Shown here: positions 29,701-44,226 of the stretch, one piece after another
Numbering within the stretch: the first letter of the stretch is position 1
Layout: each line of letters begins with the position of its first letter
Origin: Chrysomallon squamiferum
Lineage: Eukaryota; Mollusca; Gastropoda; Neomphalida; Peltospiridae
Length of the DNA stretch: 64,000 bases
Assembly: GCA_012295275.1 (NCBI GenBank)
Contig: CM022679.1
Coordinates: forward strand, 10,241,169-10,305,168
Direction: 5' to 3'
The notes under the pieces: generated by a model
Database searches by the model: none
What the model was told of the DNA's origin: nothing
Seen by the model: only the letters and a program-made list of their open reading frames with translations
Made by a program: the position numbers and the translations under genes

Positions 29701-30237
29701 AACCATTCAAAGAACAAACAAATACCCAAACAAATGATAATTAGACTCTCAACTTACTATAATGTTATCAGTGGTGTTACTTGTGTAGTTATGATAAGGA
29801 AGTGGAAAATTCTGCAGTAAAATTGAATTATAAAAGATCATGGCACCAATTAGATAATTTCGCCAAAAGAAAATTTGGTTACTTTTGCTTTGATGATATA
29901 TCAAAGGCCATTGCAAACGCCTGAATTATTCTATTGAAAAGTCATGTGTACTTTGCTTCATAAACAAGCAATTAAATGCTGTTATAGAGCTTTCCAATTT
30001 GTTTGCCAGTTTAATATATAAACACAAGGATGTTATAAAACCATCTCTATGTGTTTCTTACAGTATTTTCAACTGGATTAAATCACTGGAATTCAATGCA
30101 TTCGTCTTCATGTTTAAAATAATAAAAATAATAATGGTAATAATAATATAAAATAATAATAATAATATAATAAAAAATAATAATAAAAAATAATAATAAA
30201 AAAATAATAATAAAAATAAAATAAAATAATAAAATAA

Positions 30238-30286
<49 letters not shown>

Positions 30287-30659
30287 TAATAATAAAAAAT
30301 AATAATAAAAAAATAAAAAAATAATAATAATAAAAAAAAAAAAAAAAAAAAAATTGTAGGCTCAGCTAAAAGTACATAGTGAACAGTACATGTCATATTT
30401 GACTGACAGTGAGACTGGGAGTGAAAACTGTGTTCAATAAATCTACTAATCACACACACACTGCCCCAGCTTGCCACTGGACCATTAGTCAATGCAAGAA
30501 TCCAGTCTTGACAAGTGTGCAATAAAGCTTTTGAGACTTATCACTTGATTTACGACAAAAGAGTTAACATTCCGAAGACAGACTGCCAGTTCTGTGAAGA
30601 GATTACTAGTTGAAAAAAAAAAGAAATCATAATAAGGTGCTAAATATGGACACTGATTT

Positions 30660-30732
<73 letters not shown>

Positions 30733-31882
30733 TGACAAGAGGAGAATTGCAATAGAAGATGAATCAGCTTATGTTAACTATTGTATAGAAGAGAAATTTG
30801 CCAAATGAAATTTTCATTTCGTAATACTCTCTTTTTTCATTTATGAGTACGTTTAGGAATATTTTCAAAGAGTTTTGTTTTGTAATTCAAAAGAATTATC
30901 AGTACATTTATGAATATTTTCAAAGAGTTTTGTTTTGTAATTCAATAAAATTATGAGTACATTTAGGAATAGTTTCAAAGAGTTTCATTTTGTAATTCAA
31001 TAAAATTATGAGTACATTTAGGAATAGTTTCAAAGAGTTTCATTTTGTAATTCCAAAAAATTACAGTCTCTGTGTATTAAAAGACAATAAATGAATAGCT
31101 AGAGGTATAAAATTGAGTCAGCTGTACATTTAAACATCTAGGTTTTTTTGTATGTTATGTTTCATGTGAATACTTTGATTATTAGGAGGCTTTTTTTTGA
31201 AAAAAACTAAATGTTGGTGTGCACAGATTTTGAAATTGTTACAGAAATAAAAAGAAAAAGAAAAACTATCCTTCCCCACCATTAAAAAAAATAAATTTCG
31301 AATAGAAATTATATCAAGAATTTTATTTTCATACTTCCTAAACATTAAACATCAGATATTTAAAAACATTTTATCTTCTTTATAAAAACTAAAAAATGCT
31401 CACAAAGTATTCATTTAACACAACTGAAGCAACAGAACTTTTTCTTGAGATATTAATTCTAAATATTCTAAATATCTTACCATTCTCGTAATGAACAATG
31501 AAAACAATGGCAGTAGCTGCCGAGGTCCAACTTACCACAATTAATGCAACAAAATACATCCAGTCCCAGAAGGAATGAGCATCTTGAACATAGTACATTA
31601 TGTTCACCCAGCTTTCTAAACTAATAACCTGAAAGGCAAAAAACATATTTACTTTTATTAGTCTCGTGTATTGGTATCTTTATTATAATTACAGTAATGA
31701 TAATTTTAATGAAAATGATAATAGTAACAATAATATAAAAATAATATAATAATAATGATGATGATGATGATGATGGAATGATTATTATGATTATAAAAAT
31801 AATCATAAGAGTGATGACTGTTATTATTACTGTAATAATAAAGATGATGATGATAAAATATTAACAACAACAACAATAATAC

Positions 31883-31928
<46 letters not shown>

Positions 31929-33896
31929 AATGATAATAATAATAATATTAAATTGTAATTATTCTACCAATATTCACAATTAGAAAGAAAAACAAATGTT
32001 TTATTTTAGAATAGATTCAACACATTTTAAATCTACAACCATATGGCATCATATATATTCTTAAGGACCACATAGATGACAAGAAAGGAAGCCCACTAAA
32101 ACTACATTTTAGCAGTAAGAAATCTTTTTGCATTCACCTACCCATAGGCAGTACAGTATATAAAAATACAATAGGCTGGAAAGGGAAATAAATATTCCAA
32201 CAGGAATATCAAGAGGGAAATCAGATGGGAAAACTATTTCTAAAAATACTTTTATCTCCAGCACCTGTCTTGGAATTCATGATGTAAAAAATAAAATAAA
32301 ATTAAATGTTCTGTTTTATCATGGAATTCCAGTTTTAAAAATGCCAAAGCTAATGATTATCTTAATTTCTTGTTTTATTGTGTTGAAATATTTATTTTGT
32401 AAAAGATTCTGCTAGAATTCTTTCAGTGAGAAATGTGAAACATCTGATAAACAAATAATTTCATATTCCTCCCCAAAACTAATTTCATTGACAATATCAG
32501 CATGATTCTGCAGCAGAGAATAAAATATTTAATAAAGTCTTCTCTAACTGCCTGGCATTAATGTTTATTTTTTTTTCATTTGACTGTAAAATATGTGAAA
32601 GGTTTTATCTAAACAATTTATTTTAACATTTAGAAGTACAATTCAGAGTTAAAAATAAAATATACGCCCTTCCAAGGTATTTCAGACTCTTAGAAAAAAA
32701 TGATGGTAATGTATATTTAATACCTTACTATTTCAGACTATTTCTAAAGTATTTTAAAACTTTGATATATAGATATTTCTCTTTCAACACTTTTTCATTA
32801 TTATTTCCATAATATTCAACACTTTTTCATTATTATTTCCATAATATTCAACACTTTTTCATTATTATTTCCATAATATTCAACACTTTTTCATTATTAT
32901 TTCCATAATATTCAACACATTTTTATTATTATTATTTTAACACCTTTCCATTATCATCTGCAATATAATACTTTTTTAACATTATGGCCATAATTTCTAA
33001 TATATCACTTTTTCGACATATTTCCATTATTATATTATTTTAACATATTTTCCATTACCATTTCAAATCTATTACCATTTTAACATACATTCTACAGTAT
33101 CCAACACATTACTGTTTTAATTATTACATTACTTCAACAAATTTTCCATTGCTGTCATTTCCAATGTATTACCTGAAAAATTGCTACCCATGCTAATCCT
33201 ATATTATCAAATGAAATGGCGCCAAGGAAAGGATTTTTGTCCCCAGCTTCGCATTTTGTATAATACTGGTTCCAGTTAACACAAGAATGGTTAGTGGGAG
33301 AATTATTGCTAAACTCCTTGGCACTGTCATTGCATTTGATTCCATCGTGAACGTAGAGCGGCAGATCGGAGCATGTCATCATGCCAGCTTCACCAGGTTT
33401 GCTACATATATAATCATATTTCCGCGGCTTGTAAAATGGAGGCAGGTTACTGAAAAAGATGAAATATCTTTACGTATCTCACACATGTATATATATATAT
33501 ATATTAGACATAACAGACTGGTTTTTAAGACATATACAGGGTTGTAATTGTATCGGGTTTTTTTTAAAGTGAAATTGGAAGACTATTTTCAGATATTATT
33601 TTACACCTAGATTTATTCCACCACATATGTGCCATTTTATTTCCACTACTTTTTGCCATCTTTGATGCAGTTTCAAGAATCCATCATCCCAGAACTTGGC
33701 ATCTTTCACTTGGCATGATGAACAGGTTTATAAATGTTATAAAATGTTTGTTCCAACCTAATGTTGTTGTTATTTAAAGTAAATTATAAACATGAAATCC
33801 TTTGAAAAATCTAATTTTAACATAAAAACTTCCACATTTGTTATTGCATTATCAATATTGTTATATACATATATATATATTTTTTTTTTATTTATG

Positions 33897-33941
<45 letters not shown>

Positions 33942-35486
33942 CTTCTTTTAAAATACAACTTACTTTTGGCTAATGTTTGGTGGTAACTGTAGAAAACACC
34001 TGTTGCGTAAAATACCAGCCCACAACTGTACTCCAATGATTCCGAATATAAAAAACACAAAGAAACACAACAACAACACATTACCCAACATGGGCAGAGT
34101 GTCAAGAAGTAACATCACCAGAATTCTCATACCTGAAAAAAAAAAAAAATTATTTTAAAAAAAAAATATATAAAATTTTAAAATGAAAAAAAATATGTTT
34201 AAATTATTGATTAAGAAAAAGGAAAAGAAAAAATTAAAATTAAATACTTTAAAAATTTATTTTAAAAATTCAAAACTGTATTAATATCAAGATCTGTTTT
34301 GTTCAACTTTCTATAAAAATATACAACATGGACTTTTGAGTACTGTTTAGAATGGGAAATAGATTAATTTTATAAAGCTGACACAACAAATTATTGCTGA
34401 GGGTAATTTTATTTTTAATTTTAAGTACTTTATAATCTTTTCAGTACTTCATTGTCTGAAGACAAATATAACTTTGTACTGATCATGTACAGCAATATAA
34501 TTTTGTGTGGTAAAGAAGGAAGAAACACATTTTATTTATGCACAACTGGACATAATTATAATGACAGACCACTTAGGAAATCTGCTGTCACTTGTTGAGC
34601 TACTTTTTCAGGAAAGGAATTTGCTATAAGCACCATCTCACAAACAGGATAATACCTATGTTTTATCAGTTCTGGAGCACTGGCTGGAATGAGAAAAAGC
34701 TCATTGGCTCTACCAGTCATGGGTTTTAAATAAAACTTACTAGGTATTCTATTTATCGCCCTGAGGGGACGCAGTACGCGTATTGTTCGAATGGCTGATA
34801 TGCTGATATTTTCTGTGTCAATCCCATATTCTACAGCTCTGAAAGAAAAGAAAAAACTTTAACAAAAAACTTTATAATATTCCCTTTTAAATTTAAAAAA
34901 AATAAAATAAAAAAAAAATTTATTTTCGTTTTATGATGTTCACATAACCAGCTTGTTATAGCTATTATATTAAAGTTTTGTTAGATAAGTAAGTAAGTAA
35001 ATAAGTAAATAAATAAATAAGTAAATAAATAAATAAAAAATAAATAAAAGGAAAAAATAATAATAATACAAATAATGATTAAATGAAATAATAATAAATT
35101 ATAATAAAAAAAAAAAAAAAAAAAAAAAAAAATAATCACAATTTCATGCAAACATTTTTATTAAAATTAACTAAAATAAATTTGCATTATCTATTTGTTA
35201 ATTACAGCTATTATTATGCACTAAGTAAATAATTTATAATTAAAAAAAATCTGATTTTAATTACTTCAGTATTTATTATTAATCTATAGCAATAATAATA
35301 ATTTAAATCTTTTTTCTTTTTGTTATTAATTAGAAATTTTAACAACATGCATAGATATTAGTTGTCATGCATAGATTATACATGTCTGAGAATGCATTTC
35401 AAAGCATATATAGATAATTTGCCAACATTTCAAAACAGAAAATATATATATATATGTGTGTGTGTTTGAGTGCAACTTTGAGTATA

Positions 35487-35524
<38 letters not shown>

Positions 35525-36958
35525 CAGATTACAGTACATAAAGACACTTGTTAATTTATAACAAAGAAAGAAATGAAAGCTCACTTATAATTTCCTATTG
35601 TGACTGAGAAAATAATTTTTTAAATTGTCATTAAAAATATATTGTTTCTTAGATGTTACAAATATCCATTAAGATAACATGTTATCAGAATTTTTAACTA
35701 ATAAAATAAGATTTTATCAGAATCTTTAAATAGTTGTCTATAATTTTTTTTTTTTTTTTTAAATTCATATTACAATTTAATACTTGTTTCAACCAATTCT
35801 CGACATGTACATTTCTGTAATTCTTTGAGATTTTCAAAAATTACACTTTAAATTATCTACTATTTTGCTTGACAGTTATTTTTTTAAATTAAAATATCTA
35901 TTAATTTTAATTAATTTTTTTTTTATCAGAAGAATTATTTATATATTTATAATAACGGTGGTTTGCTGTTTAGAATATAGCACAAGTGCATTCAGCTAAG
36001 CTGTGATGTAAGAATGTTTATATAATTGTTTTTGTCAGTTTATTTTTTAAAATACTATTTAAACATAATGAGTAAGTGATGACAGTTTACAAATTTTGTT
36101 GTATCTTTTTCTTCAGAGACTTTGTTCATTTTATCATTCTGTCTATTTCACTGTTATCAAAAGTATAAAAGAATCTGAAAATGCAATATGAAAAATGTCT
36201 GAAAATAAATAAAATACCTGTTTTGATTGACAATAAAACAAAGAATTTCTTAAATTAAAAATTTATCACATTTTCAAAAGATAACAAATTAAATAGAAGA
36301 GGTTTTCGCATCCTGTTCAAAAATGAGGAAAAAAATAAAATAAAATATGTTTTGCTTGGATTAAACTAAAGATTGGAATTTAATGAATTACATCAGATGT
36401 TGTTGATATATTTATTCTGTTTGATTTGATTTCATTGCTTTTTCTTTTCATTTTATTATAATTTTTATATTAGTATTTAATTTATGTTATACAATAATAA
36501 TATAATAATAATAAAATATAATAATAGATTTACACATTTCTGAATAATTAAAACTTTCATTCACCTTTTTCATAAATTCTTTTTTGTAAAATGTACATTT
36601 CAAATGTAGTTTTTGTAAAAAAAAACTTTCAAAAATAAATACGTTTTATAATTTTATTTATTTATTTATATTTTTAAATATTTATTTATTTTATTTTATA
36701 TTTATTTATTTATTTATTTATTTTTGATAAACTATTTTATTTTTTTTATTTTATTTAATTTTCCACAATCATTTTGATTAATTTCATGTTTCAAAGATGT
36801 ATAACTGAAAAACTTTATCAGCAGTTAGTCAGTTTTGATAATAAATAATATCCAATGATTTTTTTTTTTTTTTTTTTTTATAAATAATAAGCTGGAAAAT
36901 CAGACATGCATCATTAAGCAAACATGCAGTTGCATAATGGCAATAATATTTGTAAATT

Positions 36959-36992
<34 letters not shown>

Positions 36993-37428
36993 AAGAAAAT
37001 TCATGCATGCAAGTTGTTGTCATGGCAACAAGAAACAAAAACAACGAAGCGTAGAGTAAAAGGCTTTTGTAATCAGCTGAATGTAATCCTTTGAAATAAA
37101 TAAATTAAAAATAAATCCTTTATTAATATATTTTTTTAAAAATTAATTTACTTTGGCTATCTATAGTATCAGTTTTTGATGAGATTTTGAACACTATTGT
37201 ACATTTGATAACATGTAACATTAGTTTAGGAACTGCTGTAAAGGTTTTGTCATTCTTAATTTATACTATTATTATTGTTACTGCTGTTGTTGTTTTTGGA
37301 TTTCATGGAACTTGACAGAATATTGTCATACCATTCTTTTTGGGTATAAAATCCTTGGGTATTAAATTTGAATATGCATAAAACTTAAATAAGATTATTT
37401 TTATTGTTTTATGTCCTGTTTCTTCACC

Positions 37429-37517
<89 letters not shown>

Positions 37518-40500
37518 CACACACAAACACAAATGCACATGCAGCCTCAGACACTTTAACAGTCACAACACAGGTTCATTTCATCATTTGTTTTTGTTTT
37601 TTTCCCATTTTCATTATTTTTCTTTTCTTCTTTTTCCTTGAACAGACATAGTCCAATTATTCTTTTCTCTTGACTAATCTCACCTCAATACTTTCCAGTG
37701 TTTCAAAAATGCATTCATCACAGATAACAATAAAAGAACGAGTTCAGTTTGTTTAAAATTTATATGTAAATAACCCAAGGAAAAAATTAAAACCTAATTC
37801 AATGACAAGATCTCAATTGATTTCTGCATTTGACTTTAAACCCCCCTAAAAATAATTTTTTTTTTTTAAATACCCCCCCACAGCATTAAATTCTCAAAGT
37901 TTATTATTGCAGAAATATTTCACTGCATGTTGTAAATAATAAATCTTTCAGTTGGCAAACAAAAATCAATTTACTGTTAATACGAGAAAATAAAAAAATA
38001 AAATAAAAAAAGTGTAGGGGTTTATATAACATGCTTTTGTCATTGAGAGCCTTCGTAAGCTGAAATCAAAAGCTTTTAAAAACAAGGAATCAAACTGTTG
38101 TCAAAGATTAGTCTACGAACATGTTGTGATAACAGTTTCAAAGAAAGTCGCTAACTTTCAACATCAGCCATTTTTCGTTTCTGCAGACTGAAGTTCATAA
38201 TAGCCTGTTATAGCAATGCTTTGTGCATATAATCAAGCATGATGAATGTTTGGTGTTTGAACGTGAAAACAGCCTGAAAGGAGGCAAAGTGCAGGCTTAT
38301 TTGATACACTGTATTGGCAGTATTTTGCTCAAGTCAAAATGATTTCATTCTGTCTGATGAAACAGATTGGCAAAGCAGAATCAATTTATTTTGTTAACCA
38401 TGAAGAGTGCACTTTTGATACATTGCAGAGTACTGAGGTGAACAACGAGGAAATTAGATTTGAACGAACTGAAAAAAATTGTGTGTCGTATTTACTAATA
38501 GATAAATAACTAACTTTTTTTACAGATAAAAAAAAATTAATAAAAAAAAAAAAAAAACATTTGTACAGATAAATAACTCAATTTGTATTGATAAATAAAT
38601 TAACAAAAAAGGAAATGTTTAGTGATAAAAAAAAAATAAATAAGAAATAAGAAAATAAAATTCACAGGCAGATCGATAAAAATAAATTAAAAAAATTGTA
38701 AGTAAATTTCAAAAATAATCAAAATAAATAATCTTAAGTACTCACTTTAAAAATAAAGAAATGAAAAAAAAAAAAAAAAATAAAATAAAATAAATAAAAT
38801 AAAATAATAATAAAAATAAATAATAAAAAAATAAAAAATCATACTCATGGAATGACTAATAAACAACAACACAAAACATAAGATCTAATTGTTCAAAATG
38901 TTCTTGTTATTAAATGATCAACTACATATTGGACCTCACTAATCCAGCATTCACTATAGACAGGCCATTTCGATGGTCTGAGCAATGATTTGAATCTTGT
39001 GGTAATTTGTTTGCATAAACACTGCATGTCAAGCTGTTGGCATCACAAACTTCCAATGCTGCCAGAGTTTATTTATCGTGGCTGATACAGAAGTACAGCT
39101 ATTCCATTTTTCAATAGCATTTTAAGCTTAAAAATATAACCAACAAGTTTTGATAATGCAACAAAATGGAAAACATGCGACATTAACACTATTACAAAAG
39201 GTGTCAAAACTGAAAAAGATTAGGACTATCACTTTAGTCATGAAAAAGTCCAGTAAAGCTGAACCAGATTTATGTCTGAATAAGTTATATCAGTATCAGT
39301 AATTCAGTATAGTATTCTGTCTTTTATTATATATATATTTTTTTTGACTTTAAGCTACAGAGATTCAAATAATCCACAACACTGGGGGCAACTGTCTGGT
39401 CTCAGGCTTGCTGGATTGGTGATTTTCAACCTGTAATGGTAAGTAATGCGATCTACTGATAATGGTCAACCTTTACGCCCAGTAAAACTAAGTTAGCCGC
39501 GGTGTGTGACTGAGTAATTTGGACAGCTGTATTAAAAAGCCACAAGGGAACTGCCTCAGTGCTTGTCTCTTCACTGAATGGTCTTTAATGTAGTGCAGAG
39601 ATTTACTGTCATTTACCATCAGAGTTAATCAAACAGCTAGTGGTCTAGTGGTCTGTTTACGGCTCATTTCTGTGAGATGTCTTTCCATGGGCTCGTTTGT
39701 TACAGTGGAAGATTTCCCATCTTTCTTCAGTCATCTTGTATACTGGTAGTTTGTTGAAAAGGAAGAATGTTTAGGTTTGTGAATGCTGAATGCTGGATGG
39801 TGAATGGTGAATTTAAAATAAATGGTCATCCTTTTTGCATTATTCAACATTGTTTTGTCAGATTTAGGTTTGTGAAAGCTGAATGCTGGATTGTGAATTG
39901 AATAAAAGGGCCATTCTTTTTTGCATTTTTCAACATTGTTTTTTAGAAAGGATTAAATGCTATTTTTGTTTGTTTAATTAAAGTAGAATTCTGAAATAGA
40001 ATGATGATCTTTACATGTTGCAAATAGTAAAATATTAAGACATAGTCATTTGGTATGTTTTTTCAACATTATTTTGACAGAATGAATGAAAGTTTGATTT
40101 CTTAATAATTCTGTCTTCTTATTTTAGATCATGCATTTATGATGGATGGAAAAAAGTCACAGGAAAACAATCACAGAAAAAAATGTCACAATTTAGTATG
40201 GGAAAAGAATCACAGGAAAAAGTCACAAAATGTATGCATTTGCAGAGTATTGAATGTGGCATCATAGTATGCATGGGGTAATTGTTTAGCTTATTGATTA
40301 GGCAAGATTAAAGAAAGAGGCTTCATATTGTGCAGGGGTGATGACTTGTTACACTTATTAATTAGGATCAGTGAGGCAGGATTAGGTTTTGCTTACTGAT
40401 CAGGATAGATTTAAACTAAGGGCTTCCTGTTGTAAATGATTTATAAAATGTCCCAGGTTAAAATGTGTTTCACTATATATTCTCCAGCTTGCTCTGGTAT

Positions 40501-43500
40501 CAGAAGTATGTTTGATATGGAAGTTATTCATAGCAGGTAACAAAATCTGTTACGAGGGTTCATGTATATCAAACATGCAACTCGCAAAACAAAGTTGTGG
40601 TGGAAATGTGTCAGAAGATCTAGTTTTTATTGGCAGAATTTCTTCGTGATATTGGGTGGAACATCTGCCTAAACCACTAACATTAAAATCAAAGAACATT
40701 AACAACAAAAAACTCTGACAAAATGTGTTTAATCTATCTTTCATTGCTAATATATTTCTTAATAAAAAATTGTGACTTTGTTACTTGTGTTTTATTTTTC
40801 TGTGACTTTTTTCCTGTGACTTTTTTTGCTGTGACTTTTTTCCTAGAATTGCTTTTATGACTAATGAAAATTTATTTCGACATGTTATAGATAACTGAAG
40901 CAGATGAAAACTAATCCAATATATCTGTCCATCCATCCATCTATCTATCTATATTGGAAATTCTGAAACTGAAATTCAGTTCAGACCAAATCATTTATTG
41001 TTTTAACATGGATGCAAGAAATAAAAAATGTTTTTAAAAAAAAAAAATTTATTCCTGGGAGAGAAAAAAAAAAAATCTGCATTAACTCTAAAACCCATTT
41101 TCTCTGCAGCATTCTCGGTTTCTATCAGCTCTGCGGCTTTCAAACTTGATGCCCCTTTCATGCTCTCAGGGGGAAAGGAAAAATAATGTGTCCATTTTCT
41201 GCTTAGTAACCAGCCAGTGATGTCAGAGACTGAAGTAATTGGTACACTAACGCAGAGCAGCATTGAAACCTACACAAAGGACAAGCAGAGCAAATCTGCT
41301 CCAGCTATTACAAGAACTCATTCATCAGACTTTTGCTATAGAAAACACTTTCTTAGCCTTGTTTTTTTTTTTTTTTTTTTTCTTTTCCACTTCTTCTTCT
41401 TCTTCTTCTTCTTCTTCATCGTCTCTTTCCCCTCACATATCTGAGAGTATTTGAGTTATGAGGCAATAATCGATCCTTTTCGACTAGACAGGTTTATCGA
41501 TTGATCTGCACGGTGCCAAAAACCTGCTTGACAGTTGATTGATGTGTTACTTTGGCGAGCTGGGTGAAAAATGCAGGAATAATAGGTCCTCTGGGAAACC
41601 CCCTATTTCCTAGCAGGAAGCAAAGAATCATGCTACATGCGTTGACTTAATGATCTCCAGTCACCTGGTTACCATAACAACTTTTATAATTTCTTGAAAA
41701 TTGGAAAAGGAATTAAGATGTTTATTCAGTTTTAAATCAAAGTTTGTATTAGTTCGCAGACTCATTTCTGTCAAAGATAATGGAATAAAAATTAGAAAGA
41801 AATTATTTACTGAACATGAGCTTTATGCAGTAAGAAACGCAGATTTGGTTCTACGTTAAAGCTTCAGGAATTGGTTTCAAATAATATTAATGGCATCACG
41901 TAAAAACACAGTGTCTACGAACATCTGAGTAATAACTCACACGAGCTAACATTGTTTGTATAACAAGACATTAAAGATTATTGTGTCGTGAGTACTTTTC
42001 CCCCACAGACAGGGCAACGTACTTTCAATGTCTTTAACCCAGACAGTTCAATATCTGTTTTATATGCATTAGCAACAATCTGAACAATGACTGCCAACTT
42101 CCATTTCTTCTAATCAAACAATACCCTGTAAGACTTTTATTCAGTTACCTTGGTGGATGACATCCATTTGTTTATAATTATGATCAAACAACTTTTGCTC
42201 ATAGTTAGTGATATAACTATCAGTAAAATAATCTTCTATTTTGCTTACAGTTATTATAAGACAGTTTTGCTTGTGGACACGATGTGGCTTTTTTGTGTAC
42301 AGTTCTGATAACTCTTATAGTTATTATAAAACGGTTTATGAAGAGGTTGGCTGGCATGTCTTAAAGAAGAAATTAAAAGAATGGGAGAGAAGCTGACAAG
42401 GCAACTGATAAAGATGTCTTGTTTGCTAATGTGGAAAATTAACTTATTATAACACAACACTAAAATAGCCATAAAATTCCAAGAGTTACAGCACTTCAGA
42501 CTCGAGTTCGCTTTCTGCATTCCTCAGATAAAAGTTAACAAGATATTAACTACACAAGCGAAAGCTTTAACACTAACAGCAGATGAGGAGGTGATAGGAA
42601 AGAAGACCTCAGAGCAGATTCTCGGGGATGTTTGTTGATTCACTTCTGAGGTGTGTTATCAGTCATCGCACACTGGCTAGAAACTGTTTGTTCCCTTCTG
42701 TGAACAGGTGAGCATGCTCTGCCAGTTGGTTGTTGTTGTTGGTGCTGCAGTATCAGTGATCCATCAGATAGCAAAGTGTTTGACTTGCAGCTAATGTAGC
42801 ATATCAGTGTGTGTTACAATACAGCCAGTGACTCTCAAACTGATGAGCAGTTGAATAATAACACTGGGCTCTGATCCAGAACTAAGTAGGCTAGTGTGCT
42901 GTACCTCTCTCATCATTCACTCATCTGTCTGGTACAGACAGAACTCAGTCAGAGGTTGTGTCCAAGAATTGTTAATTGATGGAATTATGCCAAGAATTAG
43001 CAGTTCTTTCTTCATTTATATGTATATATTGTCATACTTTGATATGGTCTATATACTATGATACATAAAGTTGATGAAAACTGGAACCATTATCCAGTTC
43101 CAGATTCTACCAAATGTCAGTGGATACTAATATATAATGCTATGACTTTCCATTCTACCTTGAACTTACAGAATTAAATAGAGTGATAATTTTCTGTTGA
43201 TAAACGTTTCTATTTAAGTTGACCAAACGACTTGATGCTGCTTGTTAGTGGGGATTATTTCCCACTTTTTGAATCAACACAATCATCAGTTACAACATTG
43301 TTGTGAACTAGCTAAGCTGTTTTAGATGTGGACAAATATAACACTAGTTTATACTGAGACTCCATTTAGACATAACGGGTGTAAGTCATAATTTCCAGGT
43401 TCTGCCAGTATCAACAGATATGATATCATTACATACTGGTTTAGCTTCTCTGTTCTACCATCCATTCAATTGAAAACCTCTGCTGTTATAAACTGTGGTG

Positions 43501-44188
43501 GTCTGTCTTTTCCATTCTTAGCAAAACCGTTAGTCGTAAAGTAGTTAGAAGAAATCAGACCATTTAATACTATATTATTATGAACTGGTACAGCTTTCTT
43601 TGGTTCTGTTTAAACCTTTACTAAATCTCTAAGGGTTAAAAAAATAGATTGATATTATGTAGTGGATTAGCCTCTCTGTTTCAGGTCAACCTGTAAGTTA
43701 TTTTATAATGATGTATGTTCCAAGATAGCCTATCTCTTACAACTTCAAGCCAAAACATCAAACCTGATACACTAAAACAGAAGAAAATTATTTGTGAACT
43801 TGCCTCAACTTAGTTAATTAGCTAAAAACTATTCTTTATTGTTATCTTCCTATTCTAAAAATAACCAGTGATATTCATCACAGTATTATTTTCATTAATT
43901 AGCTTAATATTCAGATACTATTTTACTGGTCTTTTAGATACTGAAATTGCAAAGTCTGTATTAGATACACCAAACCTCTTACTTGACCAGCATAGAAGTC
44001 ATTCTAATTAGTTCTAAAGATATTTCTGTCTATCTGGTCATCTATCCAATTTATTACTATTCAGAGTATATGATGTTAAGAATTAAAATATATGCTCCAG
44101 ACAGAATGCTTGAACTTAGGATATATATAACATTAATGATAGACACTGGACATAAATTAATAATGGCATCTAAAATAGATTACTATTA

Positions 44189-44226
<38 letters not shown>

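Larger units (their letters stand above)
28763..31535 (-). other. Intron between domain I filter and S6 exons
   Basis: About 2.8 kb. A stretch of higher-complexity sequence (29040-29340, 29540-30060) is followed by AAT (30115-30352), TG (30662-30727) and a 56-bp tandem repeat (30841-31066). No coding exon is recognised. Confidence 0.8.
31629..33172 (-). other. Intron between domain I pore helix and filter exons
   Basis: About 1.5 kb. It has AAT/GAT arrays (31735-31776 and 31880-31945) and a 32-bp tandem array (32785-32940). No coding exon. Confidence 0.8.
37650..43950. other. Repeat-poor intronic block
   Basis: About 6 kb of mixed-composition sequence with few microsatellites (exceptions: A-rich 38520-38840 and T/TTC-rich 41360-41420) inside an otherwise repeat-saturated intron. 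It has no ORF with splice sites or family similarity that I can support. It could be old unique DNA or contain regulatory elements; an X-box-like site at 41668-41681 is inside. Confidence 0.5.

Noticed and set aside
32785-32940. CRISPR-like regular 32-bp repeats
   Set aside because: Copies are head-to-tail with no unique spacers, in a eukaryotic intron; simple tandem duplication.
41003-41263. Minus-strand frame with [20 protein letters not shown]
   Set aside because: Non-repetitive and reads like a helix, but has no matching acceptor and donor, does not fit the S3-S4 junction (which is complete without it) and ends in poly-Phe. Worth a look only if RNA reads cover it.
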